Shown in pieces: positions 34,274 through 42,627 of a stretch of 64,000 bases of DNA (the stretch's first letter is position 1; every line of letters begins with the position of its first letter). The notes below the pieces were generated by a model. It was not told where the DNA came from. It saw only the letters and a list, made by a program, of their open reading frames with translations, and made no database searches. Origin of the DNA: Stieleria magnilauensis (GTDB lineage Bacteria > Planctomycetota > Planctomycetia > Pirellulales > Pirellulaceae). The stretch is from positions 9,829,381 to 9,893,380 of the forward strand of contig CP036432.1 of NCBI GenBank assembly GCA_007753675.1, in the 5' to 3' direction. The translations under genes were made by a program, and so were the position numbers.

Positions 34274-36943
34274 CTACGACTTCGACTCGCCGTACAACAC
34301 TCCGGGCAAATAGATCACCAGCCCGACCGCCGCGGCCACCATCCATGCGGGCGCCGGACCGACACCCGGCAGCCCCAGTTTGGCACCGAACAAAATCACA
34401 ATCGTCGCGGCAACCGCAAACGGCGTCATCCTCCATCCGGACACAAACGCCGACAGGCACAGCAACATCCCCGCGATGCCGACCGACCACAGGCTGACGG
34501 TGATTCCCAGTGCGTCGGTCGTCGCATCGAGCGGAAGGGTTTCCCCATCCAATTGTCCGCGTCCCACGGTTTGGGCCACTTCCGAAGCTAAGCCTTCTTC
34601 GCTCTGCGCGGCGAAGGCAAACACCGCCAGCAATAAACATCCGACCAGTAAACGCGAGACACCGGAGAACGCGAACTTCAGTGCCGCGAATCGATCACGC
34701 GGGCGTTTGTACCGGCCGCTGCGGGCGTCGGCCAACATCGCTTTGATCCGTTTCCGTTTGGCTTCGGCGATCACCTTTTCATCCTTGCCAAACGACTCCG
34801 CCGCTTGCCGCGCCGATTCCATGATCGCCGACGCCATTTCCCAACCCTGCTCACGAGCTTCGGCGGCACTGACGCCTTGGCTGATCAGTGACCGCTGTTC
34901 CAGCTCGGCCAGTTTACGGCGGTCGACCGCCTCACGCCTGGCATCGATCTTGCGATCCAGGGCGGCACACAACCGGTCGCGTAGCGATCCTTCGCCGACC
35001 GGTCCGGTGAACGAGACGTCGGGTGACAACCGTCGACGTTTCTCCACCAACGCGTCGTAACCGAACAGCGCCTCATAGATGGCTTGCCAGCCCTTGCCCG
35101 CATACCGTGCCAGGAAATCGCGTAAGCCTTCTTCATCGGCGCCTTCGATTCGCAAGTCGCGGACAAACCGCCGGGCATCGTCGAGTGGTGGCTGGCCTGA
35201 TTTTGCCGCCGTCACGGTCACGGCAAAGTGATAGCCGGTTCCTACCGCCGCCCCGAGCACGACTCCCAACAAGGCACCAATCCACAAACCGCTCACCAGC
35301 ACGACCGCGAGCGCGACGAGTGACGCCAACGAAGCGGCGCCGATCTCGATCCACGAAAGCGATCCGACCCAACGCCGCACGTGATTCGCAATCGCAACCT
35401 GCCCCATCGTCGTCGCCAACACGATCGCCACGATGCAAGCGGTCGCCAGCAACATCGGCCCCAACAGAATCGCCCGCCAGTACCAGAACGGCAAAACGAT
35501 GGTCAGCAAGATCGAGACCGCTGCCAGGGCGACGAACAGCTTTCCAGAAAGCTGTTTGACGACCTGCGTTTTTGCGTAGGCCGCGGCGATCGACTCCCAA
35601 CGATCGGCCTGGTCGCTCGAGGGCGAAAACCCCATCAACGACTCGATGCCCAAGAACGATTGCAACGCATCGATCATCTCCGCCAGTGATCCGTATCGAT
35701 CGCTCGGTCGCTTGGCCATTGCTTTGGCAACGATCTGACAGAGCGGTTCGGGAACGCGGCTGTTGATTTCGGCCAGATCCGGTAACGGGGATCGCGCATG
35801 CTGCTCGATCACTTCAGAGACCTGTGTTCCCGAGTAAGGCGAACGGCCGGCCAAGAGATAAAACAGGCTGCACCCGAGCGAGTAGATGTCGGCGCGATGA
35901 TCGACCGCCGTCGCATCGGCACCTTGTTCAGGCGCCATGTAAGCCGGCGTTCCGATCGCGGTGCCTTGCATTGTTACTTGCGTGCCACTTTGCAGACCGC
36001 TGTAGGAGAGGCCTTCATCAGACGATTCAGGTTCGATCTGGTCGGGGACTTTGACCAGTCCTAGATCGGCAACCTTGACGACGCCGTCGTCGCTGAGCAA
36101 TAGATTGGCCGGTTTGACATCGCGATGCACCATCCCGCTTCGATGGGCGAACTGCAATCCCCGCGCGGCCTGCAAGATGTAGGTCGCCGCCCGTTTCGGT
36201 TCCAAGCTTCCCTTGTCGCGAACCAGATCGCCGAGCGATCCGCCACGAATCCATTCCATCGAAAAAAACAGCTGCCCGTCGTCTTCACCGAAATCATAGA
36301 TCTGGACGACGTTGTGATGCGACAGCTGAGCCGCCGCGTAGGCTTCGCGGGTGAAGCGTGCCAGCGACGCCGGGTTCTCGGCCAGCCGGGTGCGAATGGT
36401 TTTCAGTGCGACGTCACGATCGAGCGACACCTGTTTGGCTTGATAGACCGCGCCCATCGCCCCGCGGCCGAGCAGGCGAACGATTCGATAGCCGCCCAGT
36501 CGCGATGGCCCTGCGTTGACTGCCTCGTCGCTGCCGTCATCGGAACGGTCCTCGACGGCGTCACCATCCGGGTCGGAAGTCGCGGCGGGGCGATTTCCCG
36601 ACCCGGCGGAAACGTTCGGCGGCGGAGAAGACTTCCGTGACGACGCCGCGGGACTGCTGTCCTGGTCCAAGGTCTGATCCACGGTTTGCTCGACCGCAGC
36701 CTTGGTCCGCGTGGCCGCGCCGGAGGGCGGCCGGGTCGCCTGTTTCGCTTTGCCGACCCGCACCCGAGGCGGATCATCGTCACTGACCTGGATCAGAAAG
36801 GTCGCCGCGCACTTCTTGCACGTCGGCTGGTAGCGGCCCGGCTTGGGATCTCCCAGCTGCAGCCTTGCAGAACAGTGTGGGCATTCGATCTGGATCAAGG
36901 ACAAACGACGACGTTGGAGTGGTTCGGGAAAAACAGCTCCCAA
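34274..36943 (-). CDS. Zinc-ribbon Ser/Thr protein kinase with membrane C terminus
   Basis: About 889 residues. An N-terminal zinc ribbon (C21-x-x-C24 ... C42-x-x-C45) and a disordered linker (60-145) precede a kinase domain (about 152-425) with GRGAMG, K181 (VALKTI), HRDVKPANL (D275) and APEQ. The Mg-binding triad is DLG (293-295) rather than DFG, a tolerated variant. The C-terminal half has several membrane segments around a long charged helical region. The annotated start is a TTG; a second TTG at 36898, giving MIQIECPHC, may be the true one because the ribbon begins there. It lies 50 bp downstream of trpE on the same strand. Confidence 0.88.
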   Translation of the reverse strand: MGAVFPEPLQRRRLSLIQIECPHCSARLQLGDPKPGRYQPTCKKCAATFLIQVSDDDPPRVRVGKAKQATRPPSGAATRTKAAVEQTVDQTLDQDSSPAASSRKSSPPPNVSAGSGNRPAATSDPDGDAVEDRSDDGSDEAVNAGPSRLGGYRIVRLLGRGAMGAVYQAKQVSLDRDVALKTIRTRLAENPASLARFTREAYAAAQLSHHNVVQIYDFGEDDGQLFFSMEWIRGGSLGDLVRDKGSLEPKRAATYILQAARGLQFAHRSGMVHRDVKPANLLLSDDGVVKVADLGLVKVPDQIEPESSDEGLSYSGLQSGTQVTMQGTAIGTPAYMAPEQGADATAVDHRADIYSLGCSLFYLLAGRSPYSGTQVSEVIEQHARSPLPDLAEINSRVPEPLCQIVAKAMAKRPSDRYGSLAEMIDALQSFLGIESLMGFSPSSDQADRWESIAAAYAKTQVVKQLSGKLFVALAAVSILLTIVLPFWYWRAILLGPMLLATACIVAIVLATTMGQVAIANHVRRWVGSLSWIEIGAASLASLVALAVVLVSGLWIGALLGVVLGAAVGTGYHFAVTVTAAKSGQPPLDDARRFVRDLRIEGADEEGLRDFLARYAGKGWQAIYEALFGYDALVEKRRRLSPDVSFTGPVGEGSLRDRLCAALDRKIDARREAVDRRKLAELEQRSLISQGVSAAEAREQGWEMASAIMESARQAAESFGKDEKVIAEAKRKRIKAMLADARSGRYKRPRDRFAALKFAFSGVSRLLVGCLLLAVFAFAAQSEEGLASEVAQTVGRGQLDGETLPLDATTDALGITVSLWSVGIAGMLLCLSAFVSGWRMTPFAVAATIVILFGAKLGLPGVGPAPAWMVAAAVGLVIYLPGVLYGESKS

Positions 36944-36993
36944 CCATCATAGCTGATCCCAACGCGAAAGCCGGGATCACTGCCCCGCCGAAG

Positions 36994-38571
36994 TCACTGC
37001 CCCGCCCGCAGACGCTGCACCGTCAATTCGATGGCCGTGATCAGCGCCCGCGCCTTGTTGATCGTTTCCTCGTACTCGGCATCGGGATCGCTGTCGGCAA
37101 CGACGCCGCACCCGGCTTGCACGTACACCGTCTCGTCTTTGACGACCATGGTTCGCAGGGCGATACAGGTATCCATGTTGCCTCGATAGTCGATCCAGCC
37201 GACGGCGCCGCCGTAGGGGCCGCGGCGATGCGGTTCGATCGAATCGATGACTTCCATCGCGCGGACCTTGGGGGCACCCGAGACCGTGCCGGCCGGCAGT
37301 GCGGCCTTGAGTGCGTCAAAGGCGTCCAACCCTTCACGCAGCTTTCCTTGAACCTCGCTGCTGATGTGCATCACGTGGCTGTAGCGTTCGACGACCATCA
37401 CTTCGGTCAATTCAATGCTGCCGAACTGGGCCACGCGGCCGACGTCGTTGCGTCCCAGGTCGACCAACATCACATGTTCGGCGCGTTCCTTGGGATCGGC
37501 CAGCAATTCCTGCTCGAGCGCCTTGTCCTCTTTTTCGGTCTGTCCCCGTTTGCGGGTACCCGCCAACGGCCGGACGGTGACGATCGAATCTTCGACACGG
37601 CACATGATTTCCGGCGAACACCCCACCAGAACGGTCTCGGGGGTCCGCAGGTAAAACATGAACGGGCTGGGATTGACGACCCGCAACGAACGATAGATCT
37701 CCAGCGGATCGACGTCGGTTTTCACGGCCATCCGCTGGCTGGGGACGACTTGAAAGATATCGCCGGCACGAATGTATTCGACGCACTCGCGGACCGCCTG
37801 ACCGAACGATTCACGGGTGAAGTTGGACGAGATTTCCAACGGCTCATTTTGAGCCGCTTCGCGCCAAACCGTCTCGTCCCAGGCGGCGGTCCGAATCTCC
37901 CGCCCCCCCGTGGTCTCGGACAGTTTTTCGATCGTGTCGTCGACGTCCGAGGCCGCTTTGGCGAAGGCTCCCGCGGCGTCGTCACAGTTTTTGACCTCAC
38001 GACAATCGGCCAAGGAAACGACCGTGACCGTTTTGTCGACGTGATCAAAGACGCACAGCGTGTGGTAGAACGCGAAATCCAAATCGGGCAAGCCGCGATC
38101 ATCCGTGGGCGCGTTGGGCAGGTGTTCCACGTAACGCACCACGTCATACCCCGCATAGCCGATCGCGCCACCGACAAAAGGTGGCAGTTCGTCGATCTCG
38201 GCAACCGATTTTTGAAAGTGCACTCGGAAGGCGTTCAGCGGGTCGGGATCGGTGAAGGTTTCCGTCTCCCGCTGACCGGTCAAATCGGTCACGGTGACCT
38301 GGTTTCGCGTGGCCGAGAAACGCAGCGAGGGCTCGGCGGCCAAAAAGCTGTAGCGGCCCACTTTTTCGCCGCCGATAACGCTTTCGAACAAACAGGCGCC
38401 GCCGGCCGCCACGGACGTGCCGTCGGCGGATCGATCCAGCCGCCCGAAGGCTGTCACCGGCGTCAACGCATCACTCAATAAGCGGCGATACACCGGGACA
38501 AAGTCGTGCTCGATGGCCAGGGCTGCAAATTCGTCGGGGGTGGGGTGGTGCATGGACGGAGCGAATTTCAT
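36994..38571 (-). CDS. trpE: Anthranilate synthase component I
   Basis: A 525-residue chorismate-utilising enzyme producing anthranilate for tryptophan synthesis with a TrpG amidotransferase (not in the window). Seen: the regulatory-site region CLFESVIGGEKVGRYSFL, IFQVVPSQRM, the core VRPLAGTRKRG, DLGRNDVGRVAQ, HISSEVQG and LPAGTVSGAPKVRAMEVID. The N-terminal ES...GRYSF motif favours TrpE over PabB. Start chosen at ATG 38571; ATG 38553 is also possible and neither has a strong Shine-Dalgarno. The longer open frame upstream lacks homology. It is divergent from mcsA. Confidence 0.9.
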   Translation of the reverse strand: MKFAPSMHHPTPDEFAALAIEHDFVPVYRRLLSDALTPVTAFGRLDRSADGTSVAAGGACLFESVIGGEKVGRYSFLAAEPSLRFSATRNQVTVTDLTGQRETETFTDPDPLNAFRVHFQKSVAEIDELPPFVGGAIGYAGYDVVRYVEHLPNAPTDDRGLPDLDFAFYHTLCVFDHVDKTVTVVSLADCREVKNCDDAAGAFAKAASDVDDTIEKLSETTGGREIRTAAWDETVWREAAQNEPLEISSNFTRESFGQAVRECVEYIRAGDIFQVVPSQRMAVKTDVDPLEIYRSLRVVNPSPFMFYLRTPETVLVGCSPEIMCRVEDSIVTVRPLAGTRKRGQTEKEDKALEQELLADPKERAEHVMLVDLGRNDVGRVAQFGSIELTEVMVVERYSHVMHISSEVQGKLREGLDAFDALKAALPAGTVSGAPKVRAMEVIDSIEPHRRGPYGGAVGWIDYRGNMDTCIALRTMVVKDETVYVQAGCGVVADSDPDAEYEETINKARALITAIELTVQRLRAGQ

Positions 38572-38764
38572 GAATGGACGAGAGCGGTTGCCGTTAGTGT
38601 CGTCACCGAAACGCCAGTCGTGTAGGGGACCGGGTTGGTTTTGCCTCTCACGAGCGATAGAATCGATCAAGCAGCCCGCCGTCGCTACCCGTGTCGGCTC
38701 GCCGTCACACCCTGCATGTCTTCTTTTTTCCGGCCCGGTCCTCCCATCACAACTCGGATTGATC

Positions 38765-39292
38765 ATGAAGTGCCAATTCTGTGAAAAACCGGCCACCTTC
38801 CACATCACCGAATTGACCGAACCGGTTGGCCCGCAGGTCATGCACTTGTGCGAAGAGCATGCCAAGGGGTTCCTCAACAAGGAAGCCAGCCCGCCGATGA
38901 CCGCGATCGCGTCGGCCCTGGCCAAACAACTCGGTCAATCCGGCGACGTGCTCGAAGAGCTGGATCAGAAGGAGTGTCCCGTTTGTGGCATCAGCTTTTT
39001 CGAATTTCGCAACAGCGGCCGACTCGGTTGCCCCTACGATTACACCCACTTCGAATCCGATTTGCGCCCGCTGCTGGTCAATGTCCACGACAAGACCGAA
39101 CATGTGGGCAAAAAACCCACCCGCTCGGCGGGAACGGCCGACTCGTTGGCAAAAATGATCGGACTGCGGCGCGAAATGGAAGAAGCCATTGAACGCGAAG
39201 ACTATGAGCGGGCATCGGAAATCCGCGACGAAATCAAAGCGATGGAAGACCCGATCGCCCCACCATCGACCCCCTCGGATACCCAATCGTGA
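38765..39292 (+). CDS. mcsA: McsA-type zinc/UVR-motif adaptor protein
   Basis: A 175-residue protein starting MKCQFCEKPATFHITE. Cysteines C3, C6, C29 and H32 form a first zinc site; C71-x-x-C74 and C89 belong to a second, in which the usual fourth cysteine is absent (GCPYDY). A UVR helix pair follows (RREMEEAIEREDYERASEIR, about 135-155). In Firmicutes McsA activates the arginine kinase McsB and targets proteins to ClpCP. Here its stop overlaps the mcsB start (GTGA), so the two are translated together. Confidence 0.9.
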   Translation: MKCQFCEKPATFHITELTEPVGPQVMHLCEEHAKGFLNKEASPPMTAIASALAKQLGQSGDVLEELDQKECPVCGISFFEFRNSGRLGCPYDYTHFESDLRPLLVNVHDKTEHVGKKPTRSAGTADSLAKMIGLRREMEEAIEREDYERASEIRDEIKAMEDPIAPPSTPSDTQS

Positions 39293-40380
39293 AACGTGAC
39301 GCGGACTTTGACGAACTGGCCCGGTACAGCGGCGAATGGATGCGTGGTGAAGGGCCAGAATCGGATATCGTGATCAGCACCCGGATTCGATTGGCTCGCA
39401 ACCTGGCCGATTTTCCATTCATCCGTCGTTGTAGCGACGAAGATCGATTGAGCATCGAACGGACCGTCCGTGCCCGCATGGAAAGTCTGACCGACAGCCA
39501 TTGGAAATCCGCCCACTACGTCGACCTGGAACCGCTCTCGGAAATCGATCGTCAACTGCTGGTCGAACGGCAACTGATCAGCCGCGAAATCGCCGAGTCC
39601 GACGGGTCGCGGGCCGTCGCCTTTGATGCGACCGAAGGCTACAGCGTGATGGTCAACGAAGAAGACCACTTGCGTATCCAAGTCATGAAAAGTGGCTTGG
39701 ACATCAAAAACACCTGGGAGCAGGTCAACCGCATCGATGACATGCTCGAAGAAGTCATCTTGTACGCGTTCCATCCACGCTACGGTTACCTGACCGCCTG
39801 CCCGACCAACGTCGGCACGGGATTGCGAGTCAGCGTGATGTTGCACCTGCCGGCACTGGTCATCACCGAACAGATGGACCGTGTCTTCCGCAGCATGCAA
39901 CGGATCAACGTCACCGTCCGCGGTCTCTACGGGGAAGGATCCCAGTACACCGGTGACTTCTACCAAGTCAGCAACCAAGTCACGCTCGGCCACAGCGAAG
40001 CCGACTTGCTGGCCTTGGTCGGAGACGAGGTCGCACCGCGGATCATCGAATATGAACGCAAGGCGCGTCAGGCGTTGCTGAAGAACAACCGCGATGACTT
40101 GCACGACGAAGTCAGCCGGGCGATGGGCATCCTGAGCACGGCGCGCAAGATCAGCAGTGAAGAAACGATGCATCACCTGTCCAAGATCCGACTCGGGATC
40201 AGCATGGGGCTGATCGAACAGCCGGACGTCAAGGTCATCAATCAGCTGTTTTTGCAAACTCAATCGGCGCACCTGCAAAAATTGCAAGGCCGCGCCCTCG
40301 GCACCGCCGAACGTCACGCCCGCCGCGCCAGTTTCCTGCAACACCACCTGGCCGGCAAAGACGACGCCACCTGGAATTAG
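39289..40380 (+). CDS. mcsB: Protein arginine kinase McsB
   Basis: A 363-residue ATP:guanido phosphotransferase-type kinase that phosphorylates arginine residues in proteins, marking them for Clp proteolysis. Seen: VISTRIRLARNLADFPF, the catalytic-site NEEDHLRIQ (E124/E125), the conserved cysteine C171 in TACPTNVGTGLRVSVMLHLP and the C-terminal domain. The GTG start overlaps the mcsA stop. The Firmicutes neighbours ctsR and clpC are absent, and an IS element lies downstream, so the operon is reduced to the kinase and its activator. Confidence 0.94.
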   Translation: MKRDADFDELARYSGEWMRGEGPESDIVISTRIRLARNLADFPFIRRCSDEDRLSIERTVRARMESLTDSHWKSAHYVDLEPLSEIDRQLLVERQLISREIAESDGSRAVAFDATEGYSVMVNEEDHLRIQVMKSGLDIKNTWEQVNRIDDMLEEVILYAFHPRYGYLTACPTNVGTGLRVSVMLHLPALVITEQMDRVFRSMQRINVTVRGLYGEGSQYTGDFYQVSNQVTLGHSEADLLALVGDEVAPRIIEYERKARQALLKNNRDDLHDEVSRAMGILSTARKISSEETMHHLSKIRLGISMGLIEQPDVKVINQLFLQTQSAHLQKLQGRALGTAERHARRASFLQHHLAGKDDATWN

Positions 40381-40398
40381 CCGCGGGTGGACCAGTAG

Positions 40399-40415
40399 GG
40401 CATGCTGTGCATGCC
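40399..40415. repeat. 17-bp dispersed palindrome, family A
   Basis: GGCATGC-TGT-GCATGCC, exact copy of 34214, 18 bp after the mcsB stop and placed to act as its terminator hairpin. A second small hairpin AGGGC-GCGA-GCCCT lies at 40476-40489, within a GCGGTAGG...GCGAGCCC block that recurs at 55373-55390. Confidence 0.8.
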
Positions 40416-40534
40416 GTCTGGCTATCGCTCATGCATGCCCCCGAACAGCAACGCTGTGAAGCGCTTTTTAGCGGTAGGGCGCGAGCCCTCCGATCCGTCA
40501 GCGCGTATTCTAGCGCCGACACCGGACGGCTCGC

Positions 40535-42525
40535 GGCCTGTCGGTTTAGTGTATCCACAAAACGAGGGGAGGTGGCTTAGTAGGCATCGTCACGATGTTT
40601 GCTATTCTTGGCGGATCGTCGTCGCGATTCACTTCTCACGCAGGGAGGCTTGCCCAGTGAGCCAGAGACAACCCAAGACCAGCTATTGGCAGGAAGCTCC
40701 TACACCACGCGGGCAACTGGTCCTCATTCCCACCGCCCTGGAGGAACTCATCCCTCAGGATCATCCCGTTCGCTTGGTCGACGAGATTCTCGATCAGATG
40801 GACTGGACTGATTGGGAGGCGGCCTACAACGGCGGATTCGGTCAGCCGCCGATCCATCCCAGCGTAATGGCAAAGATCCTGCTGTTTGCCATGATTCGGC
40901 GAATCCGATCCAGCCGGAACATTGAATACGAACTCAAGCATTCGATCGATTTTATCTGGCTTAGCAGCGGTCGCCGCATCGATCACAGCACGATCAGCGA
41001 CTTCCGCCGAAACAATAGTGATGCAGTCAAAGGCATCTTCAAACAAATGGTCAAGCTGGCGATCAACCTGGGGATCGCCAATCTCTCGGAACTGTGCATC
41101 GACGGCACACGCATCCTGGCTGACGCCAACAAATACAAGACTTGGACGGCCAAACGATTAGCCAAAGCACTCGAAGAACTTGACGCGCAAATTGATGAGG
41201 CCCTGGAAACCTTCGAAGTCAACGACGCATGCGACGAAGATCTCATCGGCCAGGACGTTTCGGCGGACCGCCTCCCCGCCGCCGTCGCCAACTTGAAGTC
41301 ACGCCGCTCACAACTGGCCGCTCATCTGGAGACGGTCAATGCGATGGACGAAGTCCGCAGGAAAAATGGGACGAAGGGCCCCGCCCAGTTACCCAAGACT
41401 GACACGGACAGTCGCATTCTTCCCAATAAGGAGGGTGGTTACGCAGCCAACTTTACTCCGATGGCGACGACCGAAACGCAGAGCGGCCTGATCGTTGCGG
41501 CGGACGTCTTGATCGGCAACGTCGAACACCACGAATTTGCCACCATCGTCGACTGTGTGGCCAACGACTTTGGAATTGACATTAAGCGAGTCATGGCTGA
41601 CTCGGCTTACACGACGGGCAAAAACCTCACTGCGGCTGAGGAAAAACAGATCGAACTGATTGGCCCGCTTGCCGAAACCAATCGCGAGAACAACCCTGCC
41701 GAGCGTTCGGATTTGACTGAGCCCGTTGCCGCCGATCAGATTGATCAGTTGCCGGTTAATCCACAAACCAAACGATTTGACAAAGCAGCGTTTGTGTACG
41801 ACGAAGCGAACGACTGCTATTACTGCCCGGCAGGCAAAGTGCTTTCACATCGGACGACCGAGAACACGACGCATGGCGACGGCTCTCCGGTGCAGCGAAA
41901 GGTTTACACCTGTTTTGAATGCGAGGGCTGCACGCTGGCTGGGCGTTGTCGCAAGAACGTGAAGCCAAAAGACGAGGCAAGCAGCAGCGAGGCATCGTCC
42001 CAGGAGTCCAGCGAAGCGACCTCGTCGGACAAGCGAGCGGGCAAGCGACGTGGTCGCAAGCCTGGCCCGCCACGTGGTCGCGAGACGATGCATGATGAGC
42101 ATGAAGGAGCGCGACGTCGGCAGCGTGCGCGAATGGAAACGCCTGCAGCCAAAGAGGCTTACTCTCGTCGTCAGCATTTCGGTGAAACGCCTTTCGCCGT
42201 GATCAAGAGCACGCTTGATATGCGGCGATTCCTGCTTCGAGGTATCGCAGGTGTGAATCAAGAATGGCGCTGGGCGGCGACCGGATTCAATCTGAAGAAA
42301 ATCATGAGTTACTTGGCGAAGCTGCGCGCCGCCGCGGCGACACAATCGCTCGGAACAGCAAACTAGGGGAGATAGGGGGCATTTCGAACGAAATCCGCCA
42401 CAAGCGAACGCCACGATCCCGTCAACACGCTTACCAACGACTCTGGATGCCCCGCATAGCACCATAAAAGCCTCGTCCGGAACCAAAATCGAATCAACCG
42501 TCCCCAGGAACTAAATCGACAGGCC
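40535..42525 (+). mobile_element. IS1182-family insertion sequence (complete)
   Basis: A 1991-bp element. The ends are inverted repeats: GGCCTGTCGGTTTAGT at the left and, reading inward from the right, GGCCTGTCGATTTAGT (15 of 16). A 6-bp direct repeat GCTCGC flanks it (40529-40534 and 42526-42531), the target duplication. Removing the element restores GGACGGC-TCGC-GCCGTTCC, a hairpin, so it inserted into a palindrome as IS1182 members commonly do. It appears intact and potentially active. Confidence 0.85.
40657..42366 (+). CDS. IS1182-type transposase
   Basis: A 569-residue DDE transposase. N-terminal DUF772-like region (PVRLVDEILDQMDW, FAMIRRIRSSRNIEYEL), DDE residues in ELCIDGTRILADANKYK and VMADSAYTTGKN, a cysteine cluster (CYYCPAGK, CFECEGCTLAGRC) and the C-terminal FGETPFAVIKSTLDMRRFLLRG characteristic of the family. 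The GTG start at 40657 is supported by GGGAGG 8 nt upstream; the frame is open further upstream but starts outside the element. A low-complexity Ser/Glu-rich stretch (EASSSEASSQESSEATSS) is inserted before the C-terminal block. No frameshift or truncation. Confidence 0.93.
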   Translation: MSQRQPKTSYWQEAPTPRGQLVLIPTALEELIPQDHPVRLVDEILDQMDWTDWEAAYNGGFGQPPIHPSVMAKILLFAMIRRIRSSRNIEYELKHSIDFIWLSSGRRIDHSTISDFRRNNSDAVKGIFKQMVKLAINLGIANLSELCIDGTRILADANKYKTWTAKRLAKALEELDAQIDEALETFEVNDACDEDLIGQDVSADRLPAAVANLKSRRSQLAAHLETVNAMDEVRRKNGTKGPAQLPKTDTDSRILPNKEGGYAANFTPMATTETQSGLIVAADVLIGNVEHHEFATIVDCVANDFGIDIKRVMADSAYTTGKNLTAAEEKQIELIGPLAETNRENNPAERSDLTEPVAADQIDQLPVNPQTKRFDKAAFVYDEANDCYYCPAGKVLSHRTTENTTHGDGSPVQRKVYTCFECEGCTLAGRCRKNVKPKDEASSSEASSQESSEATSSDKRAGKRRGRKPGPPRGRETMHDEHEGARRRQRARMETPAAKEAYSRRQHFGETPFAVIKSTLDMRRFLLRGIAGVNQEWRWAATGFNLKKIMSYLAKLRAAAATQSLGTAN

Positions 42526-42627
42526 GCTCGCGCCGTTCCGCTAACACGTTCGGTTCTTTGTTTGCGGCACATCGCGAGCGTTTATGATGGGGGCTCACCC
42601 TGTTCCCTCCATCGATGCCCTGATCTG

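Noticed and set aside
36865..38481. A 538-codon plus-strand frame over trpE
   Set aside because: Antisense shadow of a well-supported TrpE; no domain, no plausible start.
36994..38571. PabB (aminodeoxychorismate synthase) instead of TrpE
   Set aside because: The N-terminal inhibitor-site pattern ES...GRYSF is typical of TrpE; PabB remains a minor possibility.
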